Shown: one piece after another, positions 1-7,927 of the stretch
Numbering within the stretch: the stretch's first letter is position 1
How the letters are laid out: each line of letters begins with the position of its first letter
NCBI RefSeq assembly: GCF_038051945.1
Contig: NZ_CP150302.1
Span: forward strand, 1,364,001 to 1,428,000
DNA: 64,000 nt
Reading direction: 5' to 3'
Source: Paenibacillus sp. FSL H3-0469
GTDB taxonomy: Bacteria > Bacillota > Bacilli > Paenibacillales > Paenibacillaceae
The notes under the pieces: generated by a model
The model's database searches: none
The model's input: only the letters and a program-made list of their open reading frames with translations
What the model was told of the DNA's origin: nothing
Program-made: the position numbers and the translations under genes

Positions 1-1341
1 CTCCTCGAACTCCGGTAGCTCCTTACGCAGGGTGTTCAGCATCTGGGCCGCATACATGTTACCCAGGGAATAGGAAGCAAAATAGCCGAAATCTCCACCG
101 GACCAATGCACGTCCTGCAGCACACCAAGCGCATCCGTAGGCGGTGTAATACCTAAGTATTCCTGATACTTCGCGTTCCAGGTCTTAGTCAGGTCCTTGA
201 CTTCAAGCCCTTCATTGAAAATCAGCTTCTCAATCTCATAACGCACAATAATATGCAGGTTATACGTCAGTTCATCAGCTTCGATCCGGATGAAGGAATT
301 GCCTACACTGTTGATCGCCCGGTAAAAGTCTTCCATCTCCACGTTCGCAAGCTGCTCCGGGAAATGCTGCTGCAGATCGCCGTAGTAACGCTGCCAGAAG
401 GCCCGGCTGCGGCCGATCATATTCTCCCACAGTCTGGATTGGGATTCATGAATTCCCATGGAGGCACCCTGTGCCAGCGGCGTACCGATCAGCTCTTCCC
501 CGAAATTCTGCTCGTACAGGGCGTGTCCGCCCTCATGCAGCGAGCTGAAGATGGAGCTGGTCACATTGTCGAGCAGATAGTTTGTTGTGATGCGGACATC
601 GCCAGGATTCAGACCTGTTGCGAACGGATGCACACTCTCATCCAGACGTCCCGCCTCGAAATCATAGCCCATCTGTTCAAGTAAGAAGAGGCCGAACTTC
701 TCCTGTTGCTCTTTAGGGAAGATCTGGCTCAGGAATTCGGTGTCCGGCTTATTCGGCGAAGCATTGATCGCTTCGGCCAGCGGAACAAGGCGGCTGCGCA
801 GACGGGTGAAGATGGCATCCACCTTCTCAACCGTCAAATCGGGCTCGTACATATCCAACAGTGTGTCATAACGCGAGCCTTGTACGCCCCAATAATCAAT
901 AAACTCTTGTTTGAGGGCCACAATCTTGCTCAGATAAGGCTCGAAGGAGGCAAAATCATTATCATCCTTAGCCTCTTCCCAGATCGTCTGCGCGTGGGCG
1001 GTGAGTACCGAATATTCCTCGAAGGTCTTGGACGGAATACTCTTACTGCGCTGGTACTCCTTGCGGGTATCCTTCACAATCTTATTCTGATTACCGTCCA
1101 GATGCTCCGCTACTTCCGGGCGGCTGAGATACTCTGTGAACGTCCCGATCTCCTCCGATACCTGGAGTTTGAACGCCTCTGCACTCAGCATACCAAGTGT
1201 GGCGGAACGGGTCTCTACGCCTTTGCGGGGCGCGCCTGTACGCAGATCCCAGCCCAGAAGTCCAATTGCTTCATAATAGCCTTTGATTTTAGATAATAGC
1301 TCGCTGAATTTATCCCATTGTTCCCGGACCTGCTGTTCCAT
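1..1341 (-). CDS. M32 family metallocarboxypeptidase, C-terminus off the left edge
   Basis: Zinc carboxypeptidase of peptidase family M32 (the thermostable carboxypeptidase 1 / YpwA type), which removes C-terminal residues from peptides in the cytoplasm. About 447 codons lie in the window and the C-terminus is cut by the edge. The N-terminus reads MEQQVREQWDKF. The metal-binding, catalytic HEGGH of the family is visible near position 515-545 inside HEGGHALYEQ. The ATG at 1341 is preceded by a GGCAGGTG-like ribosome binding site, and no signal peptide is seen. Long plus-strand open frames over the same DNA are shadows. The family call is firm; the peptide substrate is unknown. Confidence 0.93.
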   Translation of the reverse strand, partial: MEQQVREQWDKFSELLSKIKGYYEAIGLLGWDLRTGAPRKGVETRSATLGMLSAEAFKLQVSEEIGTFTEYLSRPEVAEHLDGNQNKIVKDTRKEYQRSKSIPSKTFEEYSVLTAHAQTIWEEAKDDNDFASFEPYLSKIVALKQEFIDYWGVQGSRYDTLLDMYEPDLTVEKVDAIFTRLRSRLVPLAEAINASPNKPDTEFLSQIFPKEQQEKFGLFLLEQMGYDFEAGRLDESVHPFATGLNPGDVRITTNYLLDNVTSSIFSSLHEGGHALYEQNFGEELIGTPLAQGASMGIHESQSRLWENMIGRSRAFWQRYYGDLQQHFPEQLANVEMEDFYRAINSVGNSFIRIEADELTYNLHIIVRYEIEKLIFNEGLEVKDLTKTWNAKYQEYLGITPPTDALGVLQDVHWSGGDFGYFASYSLGNMYAAQMLNTLRKELPEFEE

Positions 1342-1573
1342 GTCTGAGCACCTGCCTTGTCATTTTTTTCTACTCCTCTTGATGATACTTTTTATAATCG
1401 TTATAATCAAATTCGGGCTGTTTCTCTTCAAATTTGAAGTAGTCAACGGCTCACAGGCACGGAGACAGACTCCGCTTGGATTTTGCAATATTTGATTACA
1501 GCAAGCCCTTTATGTTCACGGCTAGACGCAGTACAATGGATTACAGTTTAATCAATTAAGGAGGCGCATGCTC

Positions 1574-2137
1574 ATGAGTCAGATTACAGACATTATGGAG
1601 TTCAACAAGCATTTTGTAGAGGAAAAGGCATACGAGAGCTATCTGACCAGCCGCTTCCCGGATAAAAAAATGCTGATCATCACCTGCATGGACACAAGGC
1701 TTGTTGAGCTTCTGCCCAAGGCCATGAATTTCAAGAACGGCGATGTCAAAATCATCAAGAACGCCGGAGCCGTCATCTCCCAGCCGTTCGGCAGTGTCAT
1801 GCGCAGTGTCATGGTTGCGCTATACGAGCTGGATGCAGACGAAGTCATCGTCGTCGGGCATTATGAATGCGGCATGGCTTCCCTGAACGCAGACAAGATG
1901 ATTAACTCCATCAAGGAACGCGGCGTGTCAGATGAAGTGCTCAGCACACTGGAGAATTCGGGAATTAAGCTGACGAAATGGCTGCGCGGGTTTGACAATG
2001 TTGAGGAGGGGGTAATTCAGACTGTGGAGCTGATTAAGCGCCACCCCTTACTCCCCCCAAACGTACCTATTCACGGCATGATCATCGATCCGGCTACCGG
2101 AGCGCTTGAGCTTGTCTCGGACGGATACGCGGACTAA
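1574..2137 (+). CDS. Beta-class carbonic anhydrase
   Basis: Interconverts CO2 and bicarbonate. The 187-residue protein shows the beta-class zinc site: the cysteine and aspartate of ITCMDTR near residue 38, and the HxxC pair of VGHYECG near residue 95. Length fits the short bacterial type (YtiB-like). Two in-frame ATGs follow AAGGAGG at 1558-1564. The upstream one (1568) is only 3 nt away and the second (1574, MSQITDIM) is 9 nt away, so 1574 is preferred. It is a single gene with its own terminator just after the stop. The family is clear; a role in CO2 supply is inferred from the family only. Confidence 0.93.
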   Translation: MSQITDIMEFNKHFVEEKAYESYLTSRFPDKKMLIITCMDTRLVELLPKAMNFKNGDVKIIKNAGAVISQPFGSVMRSVMVALYELDADEVIVVGHYECGMASLNADKMINSIKERGVSDEVLSTLENSGIKLTKWLRGFDNVEEGVIQTVELIKRHPLLPPNVPIHGMIIDPATGALELVSDGYAD

Positions 2138-2161
2138 GGCAACTCTCTGATACTGCTGTTT

Positions 2162-2190
2162 GCGCGGGTCCCGGACCCGCGCTTTTTTTG
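2162..2190 (+). terminator. Rho-independent terminator of the carbonic anhydrase gene
   Basis: A perfect 9-bp GC-rich stem (GCGCGGGTC / GACCCGCGC) with a 3-nt loop is followed by seven T residues. It lies 24 nt after the stop codon at 2137. Confidence 0.92.
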
Positions 2191-2301
2191 TGTAAATTCT
2201 TATTTATTAAAAATTGAAACCTTAGCCTCCGCTATGCGTATTACCGGGCAACAGCCAGGTAAGCTGGGTGTTACCAAACTTCTAGGAGGTTCTCGTACTC
2301 A

Positions 2302-2736
2302 ATGAAACCAATGAAACGTGTAATGATGATCGTCATGGCCTTCACACTGTTCTTCGCCGTCACTGTTCCTGACTTCGCAGATGCCCGCCGCGGCGGGGGC
2401 TTCAAATCAGGAAGCCGGGGATTCACAACGACCCCGAAGAAATCGACCACTGATAATGTGAAAAAAAGCGATAGCACCAAAAGCAACACCAACGGAACTG
2501 CAGCGAATGCGAACCGCGGCTTCTTCAGCGGCGGCAGCCTGATGAAAGGCCTGATGATCGGCGGGATCGCCGGCTTCCTCTTCGGCGGAATGTTCGCCGG
2601 CATGGGCGCTTTTGGAAATATCATCGGATTCCTGATTAACATGCTGGCCATCTACTTTGTAATTACGCTGATTATGTCCTTCTTCAAGCGCAGACAGGAG
2701 CGACGCCGGTTGGAAGAAAGAGACGGACGCTACTAA
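2302..2736 (+). CDS. Secreted or membrane protein with Arg/Gly- and Ser/Thr-rich linker
   Basis: 144 residues. The N-terminus is a signal peptide or membrane anchor (MKPMKRVMMIVMAF, cleavage plausible after FADA near residue 28). An Arg/Gly-rich and Ser/Thr/Asn-rich stretch follows to about residue 75, then glycine-rich hydrophobic segments (about 80-128) and a basic tail (FKRRQERRRLEER). The layout recalls the N-terminal part of Tim44-domain membrane proteins, but no Tim44 domain follows. AGGAGG at 2284-2289 serves ATG 2302. The stop overlaps the next start (TAATG), so the two genes are translationally coupled. Function unknown. Confidence 0.8.
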   Translation: MKPMKRVMMIVMAFTLFFAVTVPDFADARRGGGFKSGSRGFTTTPKKSTTDNVKKSDSTKSNTNGTAANANRGFFSGGSLMKGLMIGGIAGFLFGGMFAGMGAFGNIIGFLINMLAIYFVITLIMSFFKRRQERRRLEERDGRY

Positions 2737-3023
2737 TGGGTGTTACTGTTCTCAGTATGGACGAGATTATCAATGCGATCTGCCTGCATATGGCGGAACG
2801 TAAAGCTGTACGGGTGGAGGAAGTCCAGGTGGAACTGAGCTGGGATGAGGACACCGGCTACACCGCAGAAGTCTGGATACAGGGAAGAAGCCAGTACCTG
2901 GTGGAGTCCAACATGATTGAGTCCATTCTTCGCTACGTACACAGCGAATACGGCATCCGTGCCTACCGCGAAGATGTACGGCTGGAGCTGGACGAAGAGA
3001 TTACAGCGGTTGTGAACACGTAA
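2736..3023 (+). CDS. DUF2653 (YxcD-like) small acidic protein
   Basis: 95-residue acidic soluble protein that matches the DUF2653/YxcD pattern: an N-terminal helix (MDEIINAICLHMAERK), a central strand region (VEVQVELSWDEDTGYTAEV), and RSQYLVESNMIESILRYV followed by a C-terminal acidic strand. Its start overlaps the stop of the upstream membrane protein, which implies coexpression. No catalytic motif is visible and the function of the family is unknown. A strong bidirectional terminator follows. Confidence 0.8.
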   Translation: MGVTVLSMDEIINAICLHMAERKAVRVEEVQVELSWDEDTGYTAEVWIQGRSQYLVESNMIESILRYVHSEYGIRAYREDVRLELDEEITAVVNT

Positions 3024-3043
3024 GCGTTGCGATACTTTTGAAT

Positions 3044-3078
3044 AAAGGGATGACCCTGATAGCGGGGTCATCCCTTTT
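3044..3078. terminator. Bidirectional terminator between convergent operons
   Basis: Inverted repeat AAAGGGATGACCC / GGGGTCATCCCTTT with a short loop and A/T tracts on both sides. It sits between the end of the DUF2653 gene (3023) and the end of the pectinesterase gene (3109). Confidence 0.88.
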
Positions 3079-3108
3079 ATTGTCACTGCGTCATATTCAC
3101 AAGAGTTC

Positions 3109-4080
3109 TTATCCTTCCGGGGTATGGAACCCGGCCAATACATCGTCCCTGCCGACCCGCGCTGCGCTGCTTCCATGCAGCTCAGCCCAAGGCACACGCT
3201 GCTGCCGCAGAATCGCCGCAGTTCCTTCAGAAGTGTACTCCGCATACCTGACCGTCTGCTCATTGTCAGGCTCGCCCCAGTTATCCCAGCCTTGGGGATG
3301 GATATGCTGGCCCATCCTGCAATCCACAAAAGCGGTCTTGGCATGCTCCCGCCAGGGGCGGCCCAGGAATACCGGTGCCGTTCCCGGCTCAGCGCTCAGA
3401 TAACATTGATTGAACACGTAGCCGTAGGCCTGCCCTTCGGGAGTGGATGCTGCCGTAATATAACCTCCATGCCCTCCGCTATTCCGCAGGCTGTGCAGCG
3501 TACAATGCTCGAAGTAGGCCGCTGCTCCGCCAAAGATAAAGTCTACGGTTCCCTCAATACAACAGTGCTGGTACAACTGGCGGTACTGTGCATGATGCTC
3601 CCGCAGCGGAACCCCGCCGAACAGCAGACGCTCTCTGGGAGCCGGCGGCAGCGGGCCGGTGAACAGCGTGTCCTGATGGCCCTTGAAGGTACAATTTCGG
3701 AATACCGTCTCATCACAATGGGCGTACACCGCCACTGCCTGCCCTACCTCGCTGCCTTGCCCCGCTGTATTGGAGACGGTCAGATTCTCCAGGACCAGCT
3801 TCCGGCCACCCAGGAAGAGGGTGGGAGTTGCAAAGGTCCCGATCTCCTCCCCCTGCTCATCCAGCTCCCGGGCATAGCGGTTCATCGTGATCTCCACTTG
3901 TCCGATGCCGACGATACGGAGACAGGAGCGGTAGACCCGCACCTCCTCCTTGTACACGCCCGGCATAATGTAGAGCGTGGCCTCTATGTCCGGGTCCAGA
4001 TGTTCCAGGGCATCAACTGCCGCCTGAATGGTAGAGTAATCGCAAAAGCCCTCTTTGCCCACCAGCATTCCTTTTCCCAT
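3109..4080 (-). CDS. Pectinesterase (pectin methylesterase) without signal peptide
   Basis: Hydrolyses methyl esters of galacturonate residues. The 323-residue right-handed beta-helix protein shows the family signatures in order: PGVYKEEV (about 44), QAVAVY (about 117), QDTLF (about 138), the catalytic DFIFGG (about 181), and LGRPW (about 243). There is no signal peptide, so it probably acts in the cytoplasm on imported oligogalacturonides. It is the last gene of the permease/binding-protein/esterase operon, 39 nt after the lipoprotein. The start is uncertain: a GAGAGAGG box abuts ATG 4080, and an in-frame ATG lies at 4068. Motifs make the family call firm. Confidence 0.92.
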   Translation of the reverse strand: MGKGMLVGKEGFCDYSTIQAAVDALEHLDPDIEATLYIMPGVYKEEVRVYRSCLRIVGIGQVEITMNRYARELDEQGEEIGTFATPTLFLGGRKLVLENLTVSNTAGQGSEVGQAVAVYAHCDETVFRNCTFKGHQDTLFTGPLPPAPRERLLFGGVPLREHHAQYRQLYQHCCIEGTVDFIFGGAAAYFEHCTLHSLRNSGGHGGYITAASTPEGQAYGYVFNQCYLSAEPGTAPVFLGRPWREHAKTAFVDCRMGQHIHPQGWDNWGEPDNEQTVRYAEYTSEGTAAILRQQRVPWAELHGSSAARVGRDDVLAGFHTPEG

Positions 4081-4119
4081 CCTCTCTCACACTCCGGACT
4101 TTGTGTAAAGCCTGCTTAC

Positions 4120-5622
4120 TTACTTCTTTGTCAGTTTGTATGCAGCTTCATATTCCTCAGTGATCTTGGTTCCGCCGGAATCCTTCCAGGTCTGTACAGC
4201 TTTCTTGAATGCCGCCTCATCCGATTGGCCCATGATATATTTGAAGGTAGCATCTGTGATAATCTTTTGCAATTCCGTTCCCTGCTCATTATTGGTTGCC
4301 GAATCCAGCGGAACGGTTGGATCAAGCACAGCGAACTTGTCATTCTCACGGATCAGCTCATTGGCCAGCTGCTTCTCAGGGTTCGCATCCTTAAGCGTAT
4401 AGGCAATTTCACTAGGTCTGCTAGAGGAGAAAGGCTGTACATCCGCCTGCCACAGCTCGGTGTTCAGGATCTTGAAGGCGCCATTCTCATCATATTCATA
4501 GTGAGTGCCTTCGATCCCGCCGGTCATCAGCATGAACGCCTTCTCATCAATCAGGTCATTAACGAACTTCAGCAGCCGCTTGAGCTCTGCTTCGGTCTTC
4601 ACCTCTGATTTCGGAAAAGCCATCAATCCGCCGATCCCGCTGCCCTCGGACCAGATATGATACTGTCCATCTCCATTAGAAATCTTGTTCACCGGCACCA
4701 GCTCCATGCCCGGCTGCAGATCCTGCGCCAGTGTTCTCAGACTGGTGATGTCCACCATACCGGTATAAATCCCGGTTTTACCCTGCGCGAATTGCTGCTG
4801 CTGGTCTGATTTGGCTGTAACTGCGAAGTCCTGCGCCAGATATCCGTTCTCGTAGAGCTTTCTGGAGTAATTCATCGTGTCGATATACTCTTGGGTATCG
4901 AATTCAGGGGTAAACTTGCCGCTATCATCCACCTTCCAGCCATTCGGCGTGCCGAAATAGGAGCTTAGTGTTTTGAAGCTGCTGTATTTCAGCTCTGATC
5001 TGTCCCCGAAGCCTGTCGTATCCTTCACGCCGTTGCCGTCCGGGTCGTCCTCTGTGAACGCTCTGGCTACTTCATACACCTCATCCAGCGTCTTCGGGAC
5101 CGGCAGACCCAGCTTATCCAGCCAGTCCTTGCGGAAAATCAGACCGGAACGCGCCAGATTCTTCTGGAAAGGAACGCCGTACAGTACGCCTTCAATCGAA
5201 GCCGCTTCCTTCAGCTCAGGAGCAATCTTCGCCAGATTACTGAACTCTGCGAGATACGGCCCCACATCCCAGAACAGCCCTGATTTCAGTGAGCTTCTAA
5301 CCGATGAATTGGTCATCATGGTCAGCGTGACAATGTCTGCAAGCTCCCCCGAAGCCAGCGCCGTAGTGATCCGCTCTTCCTTGGAAGCATCGGGCACCCA
5401 GTTGAAGGAGATTTTGCTGTTGGTATATTCCTCAAGCAGAGATTTGATCGTATCGGTTGGCGGCGAAGCGGTGTGCAGAATATTCAGCCAGGTTAATTCG
5501 AGTGTCGAGTTCAGATCCTCTGCAGCGGCAGTCTTTTTCTCTTCCTTGTCTCCGCCGCATGCCGAGAGCATAGTGGTAGCCATTGTAGCGATTGCAAGTA
5601 GAGTGACCCATCTTTTGTTCAT
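4120..5622 (-). CDS. Sugar ABC transporter substrate-binding lipoprotein (LplA-like)
   Basis: 500-residue extracellular solute-binding protein. It has a lipoprotein signal (MNKRWVTLLAIATMATTMLSACGG; Cys in lipobox LSAC near residue 22) and the periplasmic-binding fold typical of LplA/YtcQ proteins that serve CUT1 transporters. It lies in an operon between the LplB-type permease upstream and the pectinesterase downstream, so pectin-derived oligosaccharides are the likely ligand (inference from context). AAGGAGAAG precedes the ATG. No ATPase gene is nearby; such transporters generally share an MsmX-type ATPase encoded elsewhere. Confidence 0.92.
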   Translation of the reverse strand: MNKRWVTLLAIATMATTMLSACGGDKEEKKTAAAEDLNSTLELTWLNILHTASPPTDTIKSLLEEYTNSKISFNWVPDASKEERITTALASGELADIVTLTMMTNSSVRSSLKSGLFWDVGPYLAEFSNLAKIAPELKEAASIEGVLYGVPFQKNLARSGLIFRKDWLDKLGLPVPKTLDEVYEVARAFTEDDPDGNGVKDTTGFGDRSELKYSSFKTLSSYFGTPNGWKVDDSGKFTPEFDTQEYIDTMNYSRKLYENGYLAQDFAVTAKSDQQQQFAQGKTGIYTGMVDITSLRTLAQDLQPGMELVPVNKISNGDGQYHIWSEGSGIGGLMAFPKSEVKTEAELKRLLKFVNDLIDEKAFMLMTGGIEGTHYEYDENGAFKILNTELWQADVQPFSSSRPSEIAYTLKDANPEKQLANELIRENDKFAVLDPTVPLDSATNNEQGTELQKIITDATFKYIMGQSDEAAFKKAVQTWKDSGGTKITEEYEAAYKLTKK

Positions 5623-5663
5623 AACACTTCTCCTTTGGTAGATAGAAATAGTTAACCTTAGCC

Positions 5664-6623
5664 TTAATACACGCCGTCTTCGCCCATTCTTTTGGCCAGC
5701 TTGTTGGAGAGCATCACGAGAATCAACCCGACAACACCCTTGAACAAACCTATCGTGGTGCTGAAGCTTAATTGCCCGTTCTTGAGGCCCGCCGTATAGA
5801 TATAGGTATCGAAAATCTCGGCGACACTGCGGTTCAGTGAATTCAGCAGCAGATACATATGCTCGAAGCCGAGATCCAGCGTGCTGCCGATTTTGAGAAT
5901 CAGCAGAGTAATAATCACGGGACGGATGGCCGGCAGTGTAACATGCCAGGTCTTGCGCAGACGGCTGGCCCCGTCCATCTCTGAAGCTTCATAGAGCTGC
6001 GGGTCCACTACAGTGATAGCTGCCAGATAGATAATGGTCGACCATCCGAGCTCCTTCCAGATAATCTGCAGGATATAGATCGTCCGCAGCCACTCGGAGG
6101 AGGTGAGAAAGCTGATCTTTTTGCCGCCGAGACTTGCGATCATCTCATTGATAACCCCGCCATCCACCGTCAGGAACACATACGTAATAGAGACAATGAT
6201 GACCCAGGACATGAAGTGCGGGATGTAGATAATCGTCTGAATCCAGTTCTTGAGATAGCGTCCCTTCAACTCATTAAGCATCAAGGCTACAATTATCGGC
6301 AGAGGGAAGAAAATCACAATGTTCATGGCAAACAGAATCAGGGTATTGCGCAGCAGCTGCATGAACGTAGGCTCCGTAAATAATCGGATGAAATGCTTCA
6401 GGCCGACCCATTCACTCCCGGTAATCCCCTGGAACGGCTGATAATTCTGGAACGCAATAATCAGCCCGCCCATGGGCAGATATTTGAAAATGATGAAATA
6501 CAGCAGCCCGGGCAGGATCATCAGATACAGCAGCTTGTATTTGTTCAGAGCCGTAAGAGCGCGTGCGCCTTTCCCCTTTTCTATGGTTAGATTTGGTGTT
6601 GCGGTGATGCTTGTTGCTTTCAC
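5664..6623 (-). CDS. ABC transporter permease, CUT1/LplB type
   Basis: 319-residue inner-membrane permease with about six membrane segments, the first at about residues 30-50. The cytoplasmic EAA loop reads EASEMDGASRLRKTWHVTLP near residue 238. It imports an oligosaccharide together with the binding lipoprotein encoded 41 nt downstream. It heads the minus-strand operon permease, lipoprotein, pectinesterase. Its partner permease, normally the next gene in the same operon, is instead encoded divergently at 6902, which is unusual. Confidence 0.93.
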   Translation of the reverse strand: MKATSITATPNLTIEKGKGARALTALNKYKLLYLMILPGLLYFIIFKYLPMGGLIIAFQNYQPFQGITGSEWVGLKHFIRLFTEPTFMQLLRNTLILFAMNIVIFFPLPIIVALMLNELKGRYLKNWIQTIIYIPHFMSWVIIVSITYVFLTVDGGVINEMIASLGGKKISFLTSSEWLRTIYILQIIWKELGWSTIIYLAAITVVDPQLYEASEMDGASRLRKTWHVTLPAIRPVIITLLILKIGSTLDLGFEHMYLLLNSLNRSVAEIFDTYIYTAGLKNGQLSFSTTIGLFKGVVGLILVMLSNKLAKRMGEDGVY

Positions 6624-6901
6624 ATGTCTGCCTCCTTTGCTCGTTCCTGTTACAGTCTCAGCGTAAGAAATTTCTTACATTACGTATATAATCATTATGT
6701 GATAGCGTTTACAGAACCCGCATGGCTGCGCGGTTAAGGCCGATCAGATCTCCTCTGAGGATTACCCGCCTAGGCTAATGATTATTCTGCGGAGACGCGC
6801 TGGACAGGGCTGGCCTGCGAACACCTCATGCCCGGATTATATACGTAATTTCCGCTCCTTGTTACAGTGAAGAGGTACTGAAATACGAGGAGGATCACAG
6901 A
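6624..6901. promoter_or_regulatory. Divergent regulatory region with a 14-bp inverted repeat pair
   Basis: Lies between the two divergent permease genes. A perfect inverted repeat occurs at 6680-6693 (TTACGTATATAATC) and 6835-6848 (GATTATATACGTAA), 141 nt apart. Each copy contains a TATAAT that would serve as a -10 box reading inward, giving overlapping antisense leaders if both fire. They could instead be operator sites for the nearby sensor/AraC regulator. A palindrome AAGAAATTTCTT lies at 6666-6677. The arrangement is seen directly; the function is inferred. Confidence 0.5.
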
Positions 6902-7786
6902 ATGAACCATAGCTCACGTAGAAAAGAATCGGTCGGCGGAAGGATCTTCACCTTCGTTAATACAGCCATACTCGTTCTGATTGCGCTTGTCTGCTTATTG
7001 CCCTTCATCAATATCATTGCCAGCTCCTTCGCTACCACCCAGGAGGTCATGGCCAAGCGGTTCATCTTATTCCCGACCACCTTCTCCCTGGACGCGTACC
7101 GCTACATCCTCTCAACGCCTACCATCTTCCGGGGACTCGGGGTATCCGTGGGTGTCACTATTGCAGGAACCGTAGTCAGTATGCTGCTTACCGCGCTGAT
7201 GGCCTACGGCTTGTCCAGGAGATACCTGCCTGCCCGCAATACGATTAACTTCATCGTCGTCTTCTCCATGCTGTTCAGCGGCGGAATGATCCCCACCTTC
7301 CTGGTCGTCAAAAGCGTCGGCCTGATCAACTCGTACGGGTCCCTGATCTTCCCGGTTGCCGTCAATGCCTTCAACATGATTATCATGCGCAACTTCTTCC
7401 AGGCGCTGCCTGACAGTCTGGAGGAGTCCGCCAAGATCGACGGAAGCAATGACTTCGGAATCTTCATGCGGATCATGCTGCCGCTGGCCCTGCCTTCCAT
7501 TGCCACCATCTCCCTGTTCTATGCGGTGGCTTACTGGAATACGTACATGAACGCGATCCTCTACATGAATGATTCGGCCAAATGGCCGATCCAGGTGCTG
7601 CTGCGCCAGATCGTCATTGTCTCCAGCGGGATGCAGGCAGAGGGAAGCTCGGTCGATATTGTACCGCCGGCCCAGACCATCAAAATGGCGGTCATTGTCA
7701 TCGCCACCGTGCCGATGCTGGCCGCTTATCCTTTTGTACAGAAGCATTTCACCAAGGGCGCTCTCCTCGGAGCAGTCAAAGGCTGA
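6902..7786 (+). CDS. ABC transporter permease, CUT1/LplC type
   Basis: 294-residue permease and partner of the LplB-type permease. It has about six membrane segments, the first at 17-37, and the EAA loop EESAKIDGSNDFGIFMRIMLPLA spans about residues 178-200. The C-terminus HFTKGALLGAVKG is typical of LplC/YtcP proteins. GAGGAGGATC precedes ATG 6902. It is transcribed away from the other transporter genes and toward the regulator gene, and a terminator follows. Membrane location and sugar import follow from the family; the substrate is inferred from the pectinesterase. Confidence 0.93.
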   Translation: MNHSSRRKESVGGRIFTFVNTAILVLIALVCLLPFINIIASSFATTQEVMAKRFILFPTTFSLDAYRYILSTPTIFRGLGVSVGVTIAGTVVSMLLTALMAYGLSRRYLPARNTINFIVVFSMLFSGGMIPTFLVVKSVGLINSYGSLIFPVAVNAFNMIIMRNFFQALPDSLEESAKIDGSNDFGIFMRIMLPLALPSIATISLFYAVAYWNTYMNAILYMNDSAKWPIQVLLRQIVIVSSGMQAEGSSVDIVPPAQTIKMAVIVIATVPMLAAYPFVQKHFTKGALLGAVKG

Positions 7787-7830
7787 CGGCCCGCCGTTCA
7801 GCTTCCATCCAAATGTATAGAGCATATGCA

Positions 7831-7869
7831 GAAACGGTACCGCCTTGAAGCAAGGACGGTACCGTTTCT
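7831..7869. terminator. Bidirectional terminator
   Basis: Long stem: GAAACGGTACCG CCTTG pairs with CAAGG A CGGTACCGTTTC (one bulge), with T-rich flanks. It separates the convergent permease and AraC-type regulator genes. A closely similar hairpin occurs at 62047-62083. Confidence 0.88.
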
Positions 7870-7927
7870 CTATGAACACCTGATACAAGCTCCTATGCCA
7901 ATCCCCAGTTCCCGCTAAAATCCACCG

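Noticed and set aside
253..1296. Two long plus-strand reading frames
   Set aside because: They are antisense shadows of the M32 carboxypeptidase gene, which shows HEGGH on the minus strand.
3124..4608. 494-codon plus-strand frame
   Set aside because: Overlaps the pectinesterase and lipoprotein genes in antisense, has no coherent domain and no ribosome binding site.
7112..7888. 258-codon minus-strand frame
   Set aside because: Antisense to the LplC-type permease and terminator; low-complexity charged composition.
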